Assembly: GCF_900102525.1 (NCBI RefSeq)
Contig: NZ_FNBZ01000002.1
Span: 310,001 to 374,000 of the forward strand
Direction: 5' to 3'
Length of the DNA stretch: 64,000 bases
Source: Allobosea robiniae
Lineage (GTDB): Bacteria; Pseudomonadota; Alphaproteobacteria; Rhizobiales; Beijerinckiaceae
Under the pieces are notes generated by a model. That model saw nothing but the letters and a program-made list of their open reading frames with translations. It was not told the origin of the DNA and searched no databases. Made by a program: the position numbers and the translations under genes. Positions 9,894 through 22,364 of the stretch are shown in pieces. The first letter of the stretch is position 1. Each line of letters opens with the position of its first letter.

Positions 9894-10257
9894 GCTGTCG
9901 CTCCTGCCGGGCGTGCCCCGGCGCGGCCATGGTAGGGAGGCGGGCAGGCGGTCTGCAACCGCCGCTTGCGGCGCTGGGGAACGCCCCGGCGTCGACTGCG
10001 ACGCTGTGACATGGCTCCCGATTAGTCCGGCGGGCAGCGCTTTTCCCTTGGGAATCAGCGTATTTCGGCGGGGGCTACGAGTGGCAAGCAGGCCCGGTAT
10101 GCGGCTCTCTTCTGGCGACTTAAGTTATGATTAAGCCAGCGGCTCCTAGGAGCAGAGTCGCGCCCAAGGCTATTCTACGCCTTGGATCTGATAAATCCGA
10201 TCTGGAACTGGTCAAGTTGTTGATCGTGTTCTTGCTGCCATGACGTGAAGGTTGATT
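9894..10257. other. Intergenic region with hairpin-rich leader before the substrate-binding protein
   Basis: This 364-base gap holds no convincing gene. Its 3' half contains a perfect 12-base palindrome GCTCCTAGGAGC (10142-10153) and an inverted repeat CCAAGGC (10164-10170) / GCCTTGG (10179-10185) with an 8-base loop. These could be a structured 5' untranslated leader or operator of the gene starting at 10258. No match to a known riboswitch was recognised, and no confident -35/-10 pair was found. Confidence 0.4.
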
Positions 10258-12045
10258 ATGACTAGCCAGTATATCCAGGGTATGGTGCAGGACGTGAAGA
10301 AGGGCGGCCTGTCGCGGCGCTCCTTCATCCAGAAGATGGCGGCGCTCGGCATCACCGCGCCGATCGCGACCCAGATCCTCTCCTGGAACGATGTCGCGAT
10401 GGCCAATGCCACGCTCGAATACAAGCCGACCAAGGCCGGCGGCGGCGGCCCGCTCAAGATGCTGCTGTGGCAGGCCCCGACCCTGCTCAACCCGCATTTC
10501 GCCTCGGGCACCAAGGACCAGATCGCCTCGCGCGTGTTCTACGAGCCGCTCGCCGGCTGGGACAAGGAAGGCAACCTGATCCCGCAGCTCGCGGCCGAGG
10601 TTCCCAGCAAGGCCAATGGCGGCCTGTCCGAGGATGGCACGACCGTCACCTGGAAGCTGAAGAAGGACGTGAAGTGGCATGACGGCAAGCCGTTCACCGC
10701 CGAGGACGTCGTCTTCACCTGGGAATATGCCGCCGATCCGGCGACCGCCGCCTACACCACCGGCGCCTACAAGGACATCAAGGTCGAGAAGGTCGACGAC
10801 TTCACCGTCAAGGTGATCTTCGCCAAGCCGACGCCGTTCTGGGCCGACCCCTTCGTCGGCGTCGCCGGCATGATCATCCCGAAGCATCATTTCGGCGAGT
10901 ACAAGGGCGCCAAGTCGCGCGAGGCTCCGGCCAACCTGAAGCCCGTCGGCACCGGCCCCTACAAGTTCGCCGAGTTCAAGCCGGGCGACATCCTGTCGGG
11001 CACCCGCAACGAGAGCTATCACGTCGCCAATCGTCCGCATTTCGACACGTTCGAGATCAAGGGCGGTGGTGATGCGGTCTCGGCGGCCCGCGCCGTCCTG
11101 CAGACCGGCGAATATGACTACGCCTGGGATACGCTGGTCGAGGACGAAGTCCTCAAGCGCATGGAGATGGGCGGTCGCGGCAAGATCAGTGCGGCCCCGG
11201 CCGGTGACATCGAGTTCGTCACGCTGAACACGACCGACCCGTGGACCGAGGTCGATGGCGAGCGCTCGAGCGCCAAGACCAAGCACCCGACCCTGTCGGA
11301 CCCGGCCGTGCGCCAGGCGATCAACCTGCTGATCGACCGCGACTCGATCCAGAAGTTCATCTATGGCCGCGCCGGCGCTGCCACGGCGAGCTTCGTGAAC
11401 GAGCCCAAGCAGTTCAAGTCCGAGAAGCTCAAGTACGAGTTCAGCATCGAGAAGGCCAACAAGATCCTCGACGATGCCGGCTGGAAGAAGGGCTCGGACG
11501 GCATCCGCGAGAAGGATGGCAAGAAGCTCAAATACGTCTTCCAGACCTCGATCAACGCTCCGCGCCAGAAGGTGCAGGCCATCATCAAGCAGGCCTGCCA
11601 GCGCGCCGGCATCGATATCGAGCTGAAGTCGGTGACGGCCTCGGTGTTCTTCTCGTCGGACGTCGCCAACCCCGACACCTACACCAAGCTCTATACCGAC
11701 ATCGAGATGTACACGACCACGCAGCCGCAGCCCGATCCGGAGCGTTTCCTCAACCAGTTCACCTCCTGGGAAGTCGCCAGCAAGGAGAACAAGTGGCTGG
11801 GCCGCAACGTCTCGCGCTACACCGACCCGGCTGCGGACGAGGCCTACAAGGCCGCGCAGAAGGAGCTCGACCCGGCCAAGCGCGCAGCGCTGCTGATCAA
11901 GGTCAACGAGATCTTCTGCGAGGCCAACGTCATCCTGCCGATCCTGTCGCGCAAGAAGGTCGTCGCCGCGTCGAACACCCTCTCGCATGACCATTCGGGC
12001 TGGGACGTCGACACCTGGAACCTCTCGTCCTGGTATCGCGCCTGA
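10258..12045 (+). CDS. Tat-exported peptide-type ABC transporter substrate-binding protein (orphan)
   Basis: A 595-residue solute-binding protein of family 5 (SBP_bac_5, DppA/OppA type). The N-terminus has a twin-arginine motif SRRSFIQKMAALGI and a hydrophobic stretch up to about residue 45. The mature part has the family motifs WKLKKDVKWHDGKPFTAEDV, PVGTGPYKFAEFKPGD and LSDPAVRQAINLLIDRDSI. The ATG at 10258 follows GAAGG; a TTG two codons upstream is less likely. Family 5 proteins bind oligopeptides, opines, nickel or glutathione and hand them to DppBCDF-type permeases. No permease or ATPase gene is adjacent, so it is an orphan here. A strong terminator follows at 12100. Confidence 0.92.
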   Translation: MTSQYIQGMVQDVKKGGLSRRSFIQKMAALGITAPIATQILSWNDVAMANATLEYKPTKAGGGGPLKMLLWQAPTLLNPHFASGTKDQIASRVFYEPLAGWDKEGNLIPQLAAEVPSKANGGLSEDGTTVTWKLKKDVKWHDGKPFTAEDVVFTWEYAADPATAAYTTGAYKDIKVEKVDDFTVKVIFAKPTPFWADPFVGVAGMIIPKHHFGEYKGAKSREAPANLKPVGTGPYKFAEFKPGDILSGTRNESYHVANRPHFDTFEIKGGGDAVSAARAVLQTGEYDYAWDTLVEDEVLKRMEMGGRGKISAAPAGDIEFVTLNTTDPWTEVDGERSSAKTKHPTLSDPAVRQAINLLIDRDSIQKFIYGRAGAATASFVNEPKQFKSEKLKYEFSIEKANKILDDAGWKKGSDGIREKDGKKLKYVFQTSINAPRQKVQAIIKQACQRAGIDIELKSVTASVFFSSDVANPDTYTKLYTDIEMYTTTQPQPDPERFLNQFTSWEVASKENKWLGRNVSRYTDPAADEAYKAAQKELDPAKRAALLIKVNEIFCEANVILPILSRKKVVAASNTLSHDHSGWDVDTWNLSSWYRA

Positions 12046-12099
12046 TCTGGAAATCGGTCCCTTGCGGAGAGCGATCTCTGCAAGGGTGATGCAATGAAG

Positions 12100-12132
12100 A
12101 AGGCCCGGCGGAGCTGCTCCGCCGGGCCTTTT
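12100..12132. terminator. Bidirectional terminator between substrate-binding protein and lldD-like gene
   Basis: A 14-bp perfect stem, AAGGCCCGGCGGAG (12100-12113) with CTCCGCCGGGCCTT (12117-12130) and a three-base loop, ends in a short T run. It sits between two convergent genes and could end transcription from both sides. Confidence 0.9.
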
Positions 12133-12167
12133 CGATGGTTGTTGGCTGTTTGGCCGGAGGAGCTGTG

Positions 12168-13337
12168 TCAGCTCGCCAGCCGCTTGATCGCTCCGGCGCG
12201 GCCGCCGACGAGGATGCGCTCGTCGACATCCTTGATGTCGCGCAGGCCGCAGAGCGCCATGGTGGTGTCGAGCTCCTTGCGGATGATGTCGAGCGCGGCG
12301 GTGACGCCTTGCTCGCCCATGGCGCCGAGCCCATAGAGGAAGGCGCGGCCGATGAAGGTGCCGTGCGCGCCGAGCGCGATCGCCTTGAGCACGTCCTGGC
12401 CCGAGCGGATGCCGCCATCGAACAGGACCTCGACGCGGTTACCGACCTGCTCGACGATGCCGGGCAGGGCCTCGATCGAGGAGAGCGCGCCGTCGAGCTG
12501 GCGGCCGCCATGGTTCGAGACGATCAGCGCGTCGGCACCGCTCTTGGCTGCCATCTCGGCGTCTTCCGGATCAAGGATGCCCTTGAGGATCAGCTTGCCG
12601 CCCCATTGCTCCTTGATCCACTGGACGTCGTCCCAGTTCAGCTGCGGGTCGAACTGGCTGGCGGTCCAGGAGGAGAGCGAGGACATGTCGGCGACGCCGG
12701 TGACATGGCCGACGATGTTGCCGAACTGTCGGCGCGGCGTGTCCAGCATCTTCAGGCACCAGCGCGGCTTGAAGGCGAGGTTGATCAGGTTGGCAAGGGT
12801 CGGTTTCGGCGGGGCGGAGAGGCCGTTGCGGATATCCTTGTGGCGCTGGCCGAGGATCTGCAGGTCGAGCGTCAGCACGAGAGCCGAGCAGCCGGCCGCC
12901 TTGGCGCGCTGGATCAGGCGCGAGATGAAGTCGCGATCCTTCATCACATAGAGCTGGAACCAGAACGGCGCCTGAGTGTGGTTCGCGACATCCTCGATCG
13001 AGCAGATGCTCATGGTCGAGAGGGTGAAGGGCACGCCGGCCTTGGCCGCGGCCTTGGCCGCGAGGATCTCGCCATCGGCGTGCTGCATGCCGGTGAGGCC
13101 GGTGGGGGCGAGCGCGACCGGCATCGCGACCGGCTGGCCGATCATCTCCGAGGCGAGCGAGCGGTTGGTCATGTCGACGGCGACGCGCTGGCGCAGCTTG
13201 ACCTTGGCGAAATCGGTCTCGTTGGCGCGGTAAGTGCCCTCGGTCCAGGCGCCGGAATCGGCGTAGTCGTAGAACATGCGCGGCACGCGGCGCTTGGCCA
13301 GAAGGCGCAGGTCTTCGATGGTCAGGGGCTGGGCCAT
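12168..13337 (-). CDS. lldD: FMN-dependent L-lactate dehydrogenase / alpha-hydroxy-acid dehydrogenase
   Basis: A 389-residue flavoenzyme starting MAQPLTIEDLRLLAKRRVPRMFYDYADSG, the canonical FMN_dh N-terminus. Catalytic and FMN-binding motifs follow in order: FWFQLYVMKDRDF, the Lys segment KLILKGILDPEDA, the active-site His in SNHGGRQLDGALSS (His near 276), and the phosphate-binding FDGGIRSGQDVLKAIALGA. The enzyme oxidises L-lactate or a related 2-hydroxy acid to the 2-oxo acid, usually donating electrons to the respiratory chain. An in-frame extension to 13514 is rejected as unconserved. No LctP permease or regulator is adjacent, so the exact substrate (lactate, glycolate, mandelate) is uncertain. 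Confidence 0.9.
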   Translation of the reverse strand: MAQPLTIEDLRLLAKRRVPRMFYDYADSGAWTEGTYRANETDFAKVKLRQRVAVDMTNRSLASEMIGQPVAMPVALAPTGLTGMQHADGEILAAKAAAKAGVPFTLSTMSICSIEDVANHTQAPFWFQLYVMKDRDFISRLIQRAKAAGCSALVLTLDLQILGQRHKDIRNGLSAPPKPTLANLINLAFKPRWCLKMLDTPRRQFGNIVGHVTGVADMSSLSSWTASQFDPQLNWDDVQWIKEQWGGKLILKGILDPEDAEMAAKSGADALIVSNHGGRQLDGALSSIEALPGIVEQVGNRVEVLFDGGIRSGQDVLKAIALGAHGTFIGRAFLYGLGAMGEQGVTAALDIIRKELDTTMALCGLRDIKDVDERILVGGRAGAIKRLAS

Positions 13338-13612
13338 GTCTCGTCTCGCCGTTGGCGTCCCGTCTTGTCCTTCCGGCTTGCTCGCATGCTGGCCGGCAGG
13401 GCGCAACCGTTTGCCGCGCAAACGGGCCTGCGTCAGGAGACCGCCCTGTGCCAAGACACGGATCACGCTGACGAAACCTTGACGAAAGGCGGCAGGGCTT
13501 GCCTGAGCTTTCATCTCGACAAGGATCGGTTTTCGGTCAATCCTACCTTGCCGGCATAGGGGCCATGCGTTCAGTGCCGGTGAGAGACGCTTTGGCTTCG
13601 AGGGATGTGGCG

Positions 13613-13816
13613 ATGGCGACCGGAACCGTGAAATGGTTCAACACTGAGAAGGGGTTCGGCTTCATTCAACCGGCGGAAGGCGGCAAGGATGTGTTCGTTC
13701 ACATCACGGCCGTGAAAGAGGCCGGCATGATGACGCTGACGGAAGGGCAGCAGGTTTCGTTCGAGTTGAAGACCGAGCGCGGCAAGACGGCCGCGGGCGA
13801 TCTGAAAGTACTCTGA
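13613..13816 (+). CDS. Cold-shock domain protein
   Basis: A 67-residue single cold-shock domain: [18 protein letters not shown] with RNP1 (KGFGFI), then DVFVHITAV with RNP2 (VFVHI). It binds single-stranded RNA/DNA and acts as an RNA chaperone. The ATG at 13613 is the canonical start; in-frame ATGs upstream (for example 13565) would add residues absent from the family. The 275 bases between the lldD-like start and this gene likely contain its promoter and 5' leader. Confidence 0.93.
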   Translation: MATGTVKWFNTEKGFGFIQPAEGGKDVFVHITAVKEAGMMTLTEGQQVSFELKTERGKTAAGDLKVL

Positions 13817-14191
13817 GACTGCTCTGTCGCCGTGAGGTTCGCCTGCCGCGCGCGGCGGGATGCTGGCGAGCGCGTGCCTGAAAGATGACGACCGGATCGG
13901 CGTTGTCGCCGTATGTCCGGCGCTGTTCCTTTGATACGACATGATGCGCCGAAAGCCCCGTCCAGGTCTGGCCTGCGGGGTTTTCTTGCTTGAGAATCCG
14001 TGGGATGCGCGGAGCCGGACGCACCAGGCGGCCCTCTGGTTCTTTCGCTCACGCAGAAGCGCCGCGCGGCTGACGCGGGAAGATCGCGCGCCCATCCGCC
14101 TCAGCTTCGCCGAGCCACCTTATCCCGGCGGGAGAAGGAAGAGTCCGTCCTATCTTCCGCACGACAATCCGCTTGCACGAACGGTGCGTTC
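13817..14191. other. Intergenic region between csp and sahR-like gene
   Basis: No gene is supported in this stretch. A GC-rich 12-base palindrome GCCGCGCGCGGC lies at 13845-13856, and a terminator-like hairpin is at 13952-13984. The rest shows no convincing codon pattern in any frame. The promoter for the methionine-cycle operon probably lies at its right end; TTGCAC at 14173-14178 is a candidate -35. Confidence 0.4.
13952..13984 (+). terminator. Terminator-like hairpin downstream of csp
   Basis: AAAGCCCCG (13952-13960) can pair with CGGGGTTTT (13976-13984) around a 15-base loop, followed by CTTG. It could end the csp transcript about 135 bases after the stop codon, or insulate the next operon. 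The stem is short, so confidence is moderate. Confidence 0.55.
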
Positions 14192-14213
14192 GATATAAAG
14201 ATATCTTTATATC
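14192..14213. promoter_or_regulatory. Perfect 22-bp palindrome, probable SahR-type operator
   Basis: The arms GATATAAAGAT (14192-14202) and ATCTTTATATC (14203-14213) are exact reverse complements with no spacer. The site lies 30 bases upstream of the GTG start at 14244, and its left half contains a -10-like TATAAA (14194-14199) about 15 bases after TTGCAC. Occupation by a dimeric ArsR-family protein would block transcription of the downstream regulator-metF-metH operon. The palindrome is read directly; the identity of the bound protein is inferred from position and family. Confidence 0.8.
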
Positions 14214-14243
14214 TTTTTCCTTGTCGACAGAGGACGCCAGCGC

Positions 14244-15257
14244 GTGCGGCAGCCGACGACATTGTCTTCCGATGTGCTTCTCGCGGGCCTCAGGGCCGCC
14301 GGCGAGGAGACGCGGCTGCGCATTCTCGCTTTGCTCTCCGAAGGCGAGCTCTCGGTGTCCGATCTCACCGACATCCTCGGCCAGTCGCAGCCGCGCATCT
14401 CGCGCCACCTCAAGCTGCTCGCCGAGGCCGGGCTGGTCCGGCGTTCACGCGAGGGGGCCTGGGCTTTCTTCCGCCTCGACGAGACCGGGCCTGGCGGCGC
14501 CTTTGCCGCGTCGCTCGCCGCCTGGCTCGACCTGAGCGACCCGGTGCTCGCAGCCGATCGCGAGCGCCTCACCGCCGTCCGGACAACGCGGGCCGAGGCC
14601 GCGCAAAACTACTTCGCCAGCGTCGCGCGCGACTGGGACCGGCTGCGCGGCCTGCATGTGCCCGACCATGCTGTCGAGGCGGCGGTCGAAGAGGCGGTCG
14701 GCGAAGGCTCGCCCGGCGCGATGCTCGATCTCGGCACCGGCACGGGGCGGATGCTGGAGCGGATCGCGCCGAAATTCGGCCGCGCCGTCGGCGTCGATGC
14801 CAATCATGCGATGCTGGCGGTGGCCCGGGCCAATCTCGAGCAGGCGGGGCTGTCGCGCGTCGAGCTCCGGCAGGGCGACATCTATGCATTGCCCTTCCCG
14901 CGCGGCTCCTTCGATCTCGTCGTGATCCATCAGGTGCTGCATTTCCTTGACGATCCCGGCCGGGCTGTGCGTGAGGCGGCCGCGATGCTGGCGCCCGGCG
15001 GGCGCCTGATCGTCGTCGATTTCGCCCCGCACGAGATGGAATTCCTGCGGACCGAGCATGCGCATCGCCGGCTCGGCTTCTCCCGCCAGCAGATCGCGGC
15101 CTGGTTCGCCGAGGCGGGCCTGTCCTGCGATCTTTCCCGCGAAGTCACCCTTGCCGATGGCGGCTCGGGCCAGCTCCCGGTCATGCTCTGGCGTGGCCGC
15201 GACCGGCGCGTCCAGGCCGATCCGCCGGTCCGCACGATCAATCTCGAGGTTGCGTGA
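14244..15257 (+). CDS. sahR: SahR-type ArsR regulator fused to a methyltransferase-like domain
   Basis: A 337-residue fusion. Residues about 5-95 form an ArsR winged helix (LRAAGEETRLRILALLSEGE, LTDILGQSQPRISRHLKLLAEAGLV, RREGAWAFFRL-like wing). Residues about 140-310 form a Rossmann methyltransferase fold with motif I LDLGTGTGRMLE and later DLVVIHQVLHFLDDPGRAV and LAPGGRLIVVDF. In the SahR family this domain senses S-adenosylhomocysteine, which releases the repressor from SAM-cycle genes. Start is GTG at 14244 after an AGAGGA box. The stop overlaps the metF start (TGATG), so it is coupled to metF and metH. A perfect palindrome lies upstream. Whether the domain retains methylase activity is unknown. 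Confidence 0.85.
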   Translation: MRQPTTLSSDVLLAGLRAAGEETRLRILALLSEGELSVSDLTDILGQSQPRISRHLKLLAEAGLVRRSREGAWAFFRLDETGPGGAFAASLAAWLDLSDPVLAADRERLTAVRTTRAEAAQNYFASVARDWDRLRGLHVPDHAVEAAVEEAVGEGSPGAMLDLGTGTGRMLERIAPKFGRAVGVDANHAMLAVARANLEQAGLSRVELRQGDIYALPFPRGSFDLVVIHQVLHFLDDPGRAVREAAAMLAPGGRLIVVDFAPHEMEFLRTEHAHRRLGFSRQQIAAWFAEAGLSCDLSREVTLADGGSGQLPVMLWRGRDRRVQADPPVRTINLEVA

Positions 15258-16168
15258 TGAATGCTTTCCGCCCCAGCCGCCACGGCTCGCGCCGTCCGCG
15301 CGTGTCCTTCGAGTTCTTTCCGCCCAAGACGGAGGAGATGGAGGTCGCGCTGTGGGACAGCGTGCGCCGGCTCGAGCCGCTCGGTCCCAGCTTCGTCTCG
15401 GTGACCTATGGCGCCGGCGGCTCCACCCGCGAGCGCACCCACGCCACCGTCAAGCGCATGGTCGACGAGACCGGGCTGAAGCCGGCGGCGCATCTCACTT
15501 GTGTCTCGGCCTCGAAGGCGGAGGTTGACGAGGTTATCCGATCCTATTGGGACGCCGGCGTGCGCCATGTCGTGGCGTTGCGCGGCGACCCGGCCGGCGG
15601 GCTCGGCACGATCTATGAGCCGCACCCGCAGGGCTATCATCAGACCTCGGACCTCGTCGCAGGCCTGAAGCGCATCGGCGATTTCGAGGTGACGGTCTCG
15701 GCCTATCCGGAGAAGCACCCGGAGGCCGCCTCGCTCGATGCCGATATCGATGCGCTCCAGAAGAAGGTCGATGCCGGCGCGACGCGGGCGATCACCCAGT
15801 TCTTCTTCGATAACGACGTCTATTTCCGCTATCTCGACAAGGTCCGGGCGCGCGGCATCGAGATCCCGATCCTGCCCGGCATCGTGCCGGTCCAGAACTT
15901 CAAGCAGACTGCGAATTTCGCCCGCAAGACCGGCGCCAGCGTGCCGCAATGGCTGGCCGACCGCTTCGAGGGGCTGGAAGACGACGTCGCGACGCGCCGC
16001 CTCGTCGCGGCTGCCGTCTGCGCCGAGCAGGTGCTGGACCTGATCGATCGCGGCGCCACCGACCTGCATTTCTACACGATGAACAAGGCCGACCTCGTCT
16101 ATGCCATCTGCCATCTCGTGGGGTTGAAGCCCGAGAAGCCGGCGGCGCAGGCCGTGGCGGCGGAGTAA
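15257..16168 (+). CDS. metF: Methylenetetrahydrofolate reductase
   Basis: A 303-residue FAD-dependent TIM-barrel enzyme that reduces 5,10-methylene-THF to 5-methyl-THF, the methyl donor for MetH. Recognisable segments are [14 protein letters not shown] (with the catalytic Glu region), [39 protein letters not shown] and [14 protein letters not shown], with FYTMNKADL at the end. ATG at 15257 overlaps the preceding stop; a GTG one codon upstream is possible. metH follows after four bases. The pair closes the methyl-transfer half of the SAM cycle, under probable control of the adjacent SahR-type protein. Confidence 0.96.
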   Translation: MNAFRPSRHGSRRPRVSFEFFPPKTEEMEVALWDSVRRLEPLGPSFVSVTYGAGGSTRERTHATVKRMVDETGLKPAAHLTCVSASKAEVDEVIRSYWDAGVRHVVALRGDPAGGLGTIYEPHPQGYHQTSDLVAGLKRIGDFEVTVSAYPEKHPEAASLDADIDALQKKVDAGATRAITQFFFDNDVYFRYLDKVRARGIEIPILPGIVPVQNFKQTANFARKTGASVPQWLADRFEGLEDDVATRRLVAAAVCAEQVLDLIDRGATDLHFYTMNKADLVYAICHLVGLKPEKPAAQAVAAE

Positions 16169-16172
16169 GCCT

Positions 16173-19925
<3,753 letters not shown>

Positions 19926-19980
19926 TTGCCTTCCAGCGCTACGGCGGGCATCACGCCTGCGGCAGCGCCGGAGAGAATTC

Positions 19981-20415
19981 GTGACGACTGACGCGACAAG
20001 GCTGATCCGCAAGGCGGTGGCGGCGGATCAGCCGCGCATCCACGCCATCCGTATGGCCGTGCGCGAGAACATCCTGAGCGATCCCTCGAAGGTGACGGCC
20101 GAGGAGGTCGCCTGGTATCGCGATAATGCGATCTTCCTCGTTGCCGAAAGCGCGGGCGAGATCGCGGGCTTCGCTTGCGCCAACCATCAGACCGGTCTGA
20201 TCTGGGCCCTGTTCATCGATCCGGCGCAAGAGGGGCGCGGCCATGGCCGGGCGTTGCTCGATGCGGCGCTGGCCGGGTTGAAGGCTGCGGGCCATGCCCA
20301 GGCCTGGCTCGAAACCGGCGCCGGCACGCGGGCGGAGCGCTTCTATCGCCGCCATGGCTGGCACGACCGGGGACGCGGCCTCGACGGACAGATCGTCTTC
20401 ACGCGGCAGCTATGA
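19981..20415 (+). CDS. GNAT family N-acetyltransferase
   Basis: A 144-residue GNAT-fold protein. The acetyl-CoA pyrophosphate-binding motif is LFIDPAQEGRGHGRALLDAAL (split as FIDPAQEGRGHGRALL), preceded by IAGFACANHQTGLIWAL and followed by AWLETGAGTRAERFYRRHGWHDRG, the standard end of the fold. It starts at GTG 19981 after GGAGAG. It lies 55 bases after metH on the same strand and may be read through from it, but no functional link is evident. The substrate is unknown. Confidence 0.85.
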   Translation: MTTDATRLIRKAVAADQPRIHAIRMAVRENILSDPSKVTAEEVAWYRDNAIFLVAESAGEIAGFACANHQTGLIWALFIDPAQEGRGHGRALLDAALAGLKAAGHAQAWLETGAGTRAERFYRRHGWHDRGRGLDGQIVFTRQL

Positions 20416-20426
20416 GTTTTGGGCCG

Positions 20427-20452
20427 TGATTCCGGACAATCCCGGAATGACG
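20427..20452. repeat. Short REP-like hairpin
   Basis: ATTCCGG (20429-20435) and CCGGAAT (20442-20448) form an inverted repeat between two convergent genes. The arms match the TCATTCCGG-type hairpins at 25909 and 54581, so it looks like one unit of a dispersed extragenic palindrome rather than a dedicated terminator (no T run). Confidence 0.5.
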
Positions 20453-20479
20453 AGATGACCTAGCGGAAGAGGGCCTCGC

Positions 20480-21421
20480 CTAACCCGCGAGCGCTGCCCG
20501 GCTGACGGCCGTGACCGGGCCGTCGAAGACGCGGATGCAGTCTCCGCCGGCGAGGCCCGCGACATGGAGTGCCGCCTCGGCTTCCGCGAAGATCTCGTTC
20601 TGCTCGCAGTAGCCCTCGGTCTTCAGCAGGGCCGCGCCGATCGAGGCCGTGAAATCGATGACGAGGTAGCCGCGCGGGATCGGCCGGCACAACAGCTTGC
20701 GCGTGCCGGTGAGCATCGCGGCCAGGTAAGCCTTGTCGCCTGGCATTCGCAGCAAAAGGGCGAAAGCGGCCGGGCCCGTCTGGTCGATTGCCAGGGCATC
20801 GGGAAAGAGCCGGCGCAGGCGCTCGCCGAAGCAGCGGATGACGTCGTCGCCGGCGGCCCGGCCATGGTTTTCGACGATTGTCGGAAAGCGATCGATCTCG
20901 AAGATCGCGAGAGTGAGGCATTCCGGTGCCCGGCCCCGATCCTGCCGGAACTGTCTGAGGACGTCGGTGAAGCTGCGGCGTGCTGCGGGGCTCGCTGGGG
21001 GCTCCGCTCGCGTGAGGCTGGAGACGCCGCTCCACAACCCCTTCTCGGCGGTGACATCCTGCTTCGAGCCGAAGATGCGGATCGGCCGGCCATGCTGATA
21101 GCCGACGCCGACGATGAGGCGCATCCAGCGCTTGTCGCCATTCACCGCCCTGATCCGGCAATCGAGCGCGAAGCCCTGCCCGGTGCGGATGGCGCTGCTG
21201 CGATGCTGCTCCATTTCGCGCCGGGACCCCTCCTCGTAGAGATCGAGGGTCGCCTTGCGGTAGATTTCGCTGCCGCGCTGCAGGCCGAACAGGTCGTAGA
21301 CCCCGTCGGTCCAGCTCAGGGTCTCGTTGGCGAGGTTGCATTCCCAGGCGCCGAGCGCGGCGGGCGCGAGCGAGCGCTCGTAAAGGGGCTTGGTGGCTGC
21401 GATGAGCTGCTGGCTATCCAC
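20480..21421 (-). CDS. PAS domain protein with degenerate GGDEF domain
   Basis: A 313-residue soluble protein. Residues about 15-130 resemble a PAS/PAC sensor (LGAWECNLANETLSWTDGVYDLFG, then RWMRLIVGVGYQHGRPIRIFGSKQDVT). Residues about 150-295 follow the GGDEF fold, but the signature reads TGPAAFALLL where GGDEF is expected. The metal-binding segment is FEIDRFPTIVENHG, keeping one acidic position. Diguanylate cyclase activity is therefore unlikely; a GTP/c-di-GMP-sensing or regulatory role is more plausible. It is convergent with the GNAT gene and stands alone. Confidence 0.82.
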   Translation of the reverse strand: MDSQQLIAATKPLYERSLAPAALGAWECNLANETLSWTDGVYDLFGLQRGSEIYRKATLDLYEEGSRREMEQHRSSAIRTGQGFALDCRIRAVNGDKRWMRLIVGVGYQHGRPIRIFGSKQDVTAEKGLWSGVSSLTRAEPPASPAARRSFTDVLRQFRQDRGRAPECLTLAIFEIDRFPTIVENHGRAAGDDVIRCFGERLRRLFPDALAIDQTGPAAFALLLRMPGDKAYLAAMLTGTRKLLCRPIPRGYLVIDFTASIGAALLKTEGYCEQNEIFAEAEAALHVAGLAGGDCIRVFDGPVTAVSRAALAG

Positions 21422-21550
21422 GGCGCCCTCCTGCCGGTCGACCGGTGGAAGGCAGCCTAGGCCCGCGAGCGTTAAGCGAACCTTGCGTCACGCGGATATT
21501 CCACCGTTTCATTGGTGCGCCGCTGCCCCGCTCTTTCGGCGCGCACCGGT

Positions 21551-22354
21551 TCAGGCCGTCCGCGGGCCCTGCGCGTCCGCGAGCAGGTCGCGCAGCGTCG
21601 TGATCGTCGAGGAATCGGCGATGCCGTCGACCTTTTCCGGGCGCCAATGGCGTTGGAAGGCGGCGACGATCGCTTCGAGCCTGTCGTCGAAGACGCCGTC
21701 GACCGTGACGCCGTAGCCGAGCATCGCGAACATCGCCTGAAGCGCCTCGACCGGTTGGCCGCTCTCGCCGCGGGCGAAGAAGCGTCCGCCACGGATCGGG
21801 GCCGGTTCCGTCCAGAGGCCGACGCCGGCTTCGGCGAAGCGACGCCACGGAAATTTCTCTCCGGGATCGATCTTGCGGCCGGGTGCGATGTCGGAATGGG
21901 CGAGCACGCGCTCTGGCGGGATCGACCAGCGCTCGCAGATGTCGCGGCACAGATTCAGCGTCGCCACGATCTGGTCCTCCGGATAATCGGGCAGGCCGCC
22001 GGGATGGCCGGGATTGGCGATCTCGATGCCAATCGAGCAGGAGTTGATGTCGGTCTCGCCGGCCCAGTGCGAGGCGCCGGCATGCCAGGCGCGCCGGCCC
22101 TCCGGCACAAGCTGGAGCGTGTGGCCGTTCTCGAAGACGAAATAATGCGAGGAGACCTGCGCGACCGGGTTGCAGAGCCATTGCAGCGCTTCGCCGGCCA
22201 CCGGCATGCCGGTGTAGTGCAGGATCAGCATGTCGGGCCGGCGGCCGGGCGTGCCGTCCGGGTTCTTGCGCTCGCCATGGTTGGGCGATGGGAAGATCTT
22301 TGCGGCAAAGCGGCTGTCGGGTCTGGCGACGTCCAGCGGGGCGATTTCGGTCAT
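21551..22354 (-). CDS. N-acetylmuramoyl-L-alanine amidase (AmiD/AmpD type) with peptidoglycan-binding domain
   Basis: A 267-residue amidase_2 (PGRP-type zinc amidase). The zinc-ligand region LILHYTGMP, the HYFVFENGHTLQLVPEGRRAWHAG block, SIGIEIANPG and the second ligand region AHSDIAPGRKIDPG are all present. A C-terminal PG_binding_1-like segment (about 190-260: EALQAMFAMLGYGVTVDG, FQRHWRPEKVDG) follows. It cleaves the lactyl-amide bond between MurNAc and the stem peptide, probably for recycling. No signal peptide is seen, so a cytoplasmic AmpD-like site is possible. It starts ten bases after a DnaJ-domain gene on the same strand, suggesting a two-gene operon. Confidence 0.9.
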   Translation of the reverse strand: MTEIAPLDVARPDSRFAAKIFPSPNHGERKNPDGTPGRRPDMLILHYTGMPVAGEALQWLCNPVAQVSSHYFVFENGHTLQLVPEGRRAWHAGASHWAGETDINSCSIGIEIANPGHPGGLPDYPEDQIVATLNLCRDICERWSIPPERVLAHSDIAPGRKIDPGEKFPWRRFAEAGVGLWTEPAPIRGGRFFARGESGQPVEALQAMFAMLGYGVTVDGVFDDRLEAIVAAFQRHWRPEKVDGIADSSTITTLRDLLADAQGPRTA

Positions 22355-22364
22355 AGGAGGCGGC

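Noticed and set aside
20480..21421. Active diguanylate cyclase
   Set aside because: The GGDEF signature is GPAAF, so catalysis is not supported.
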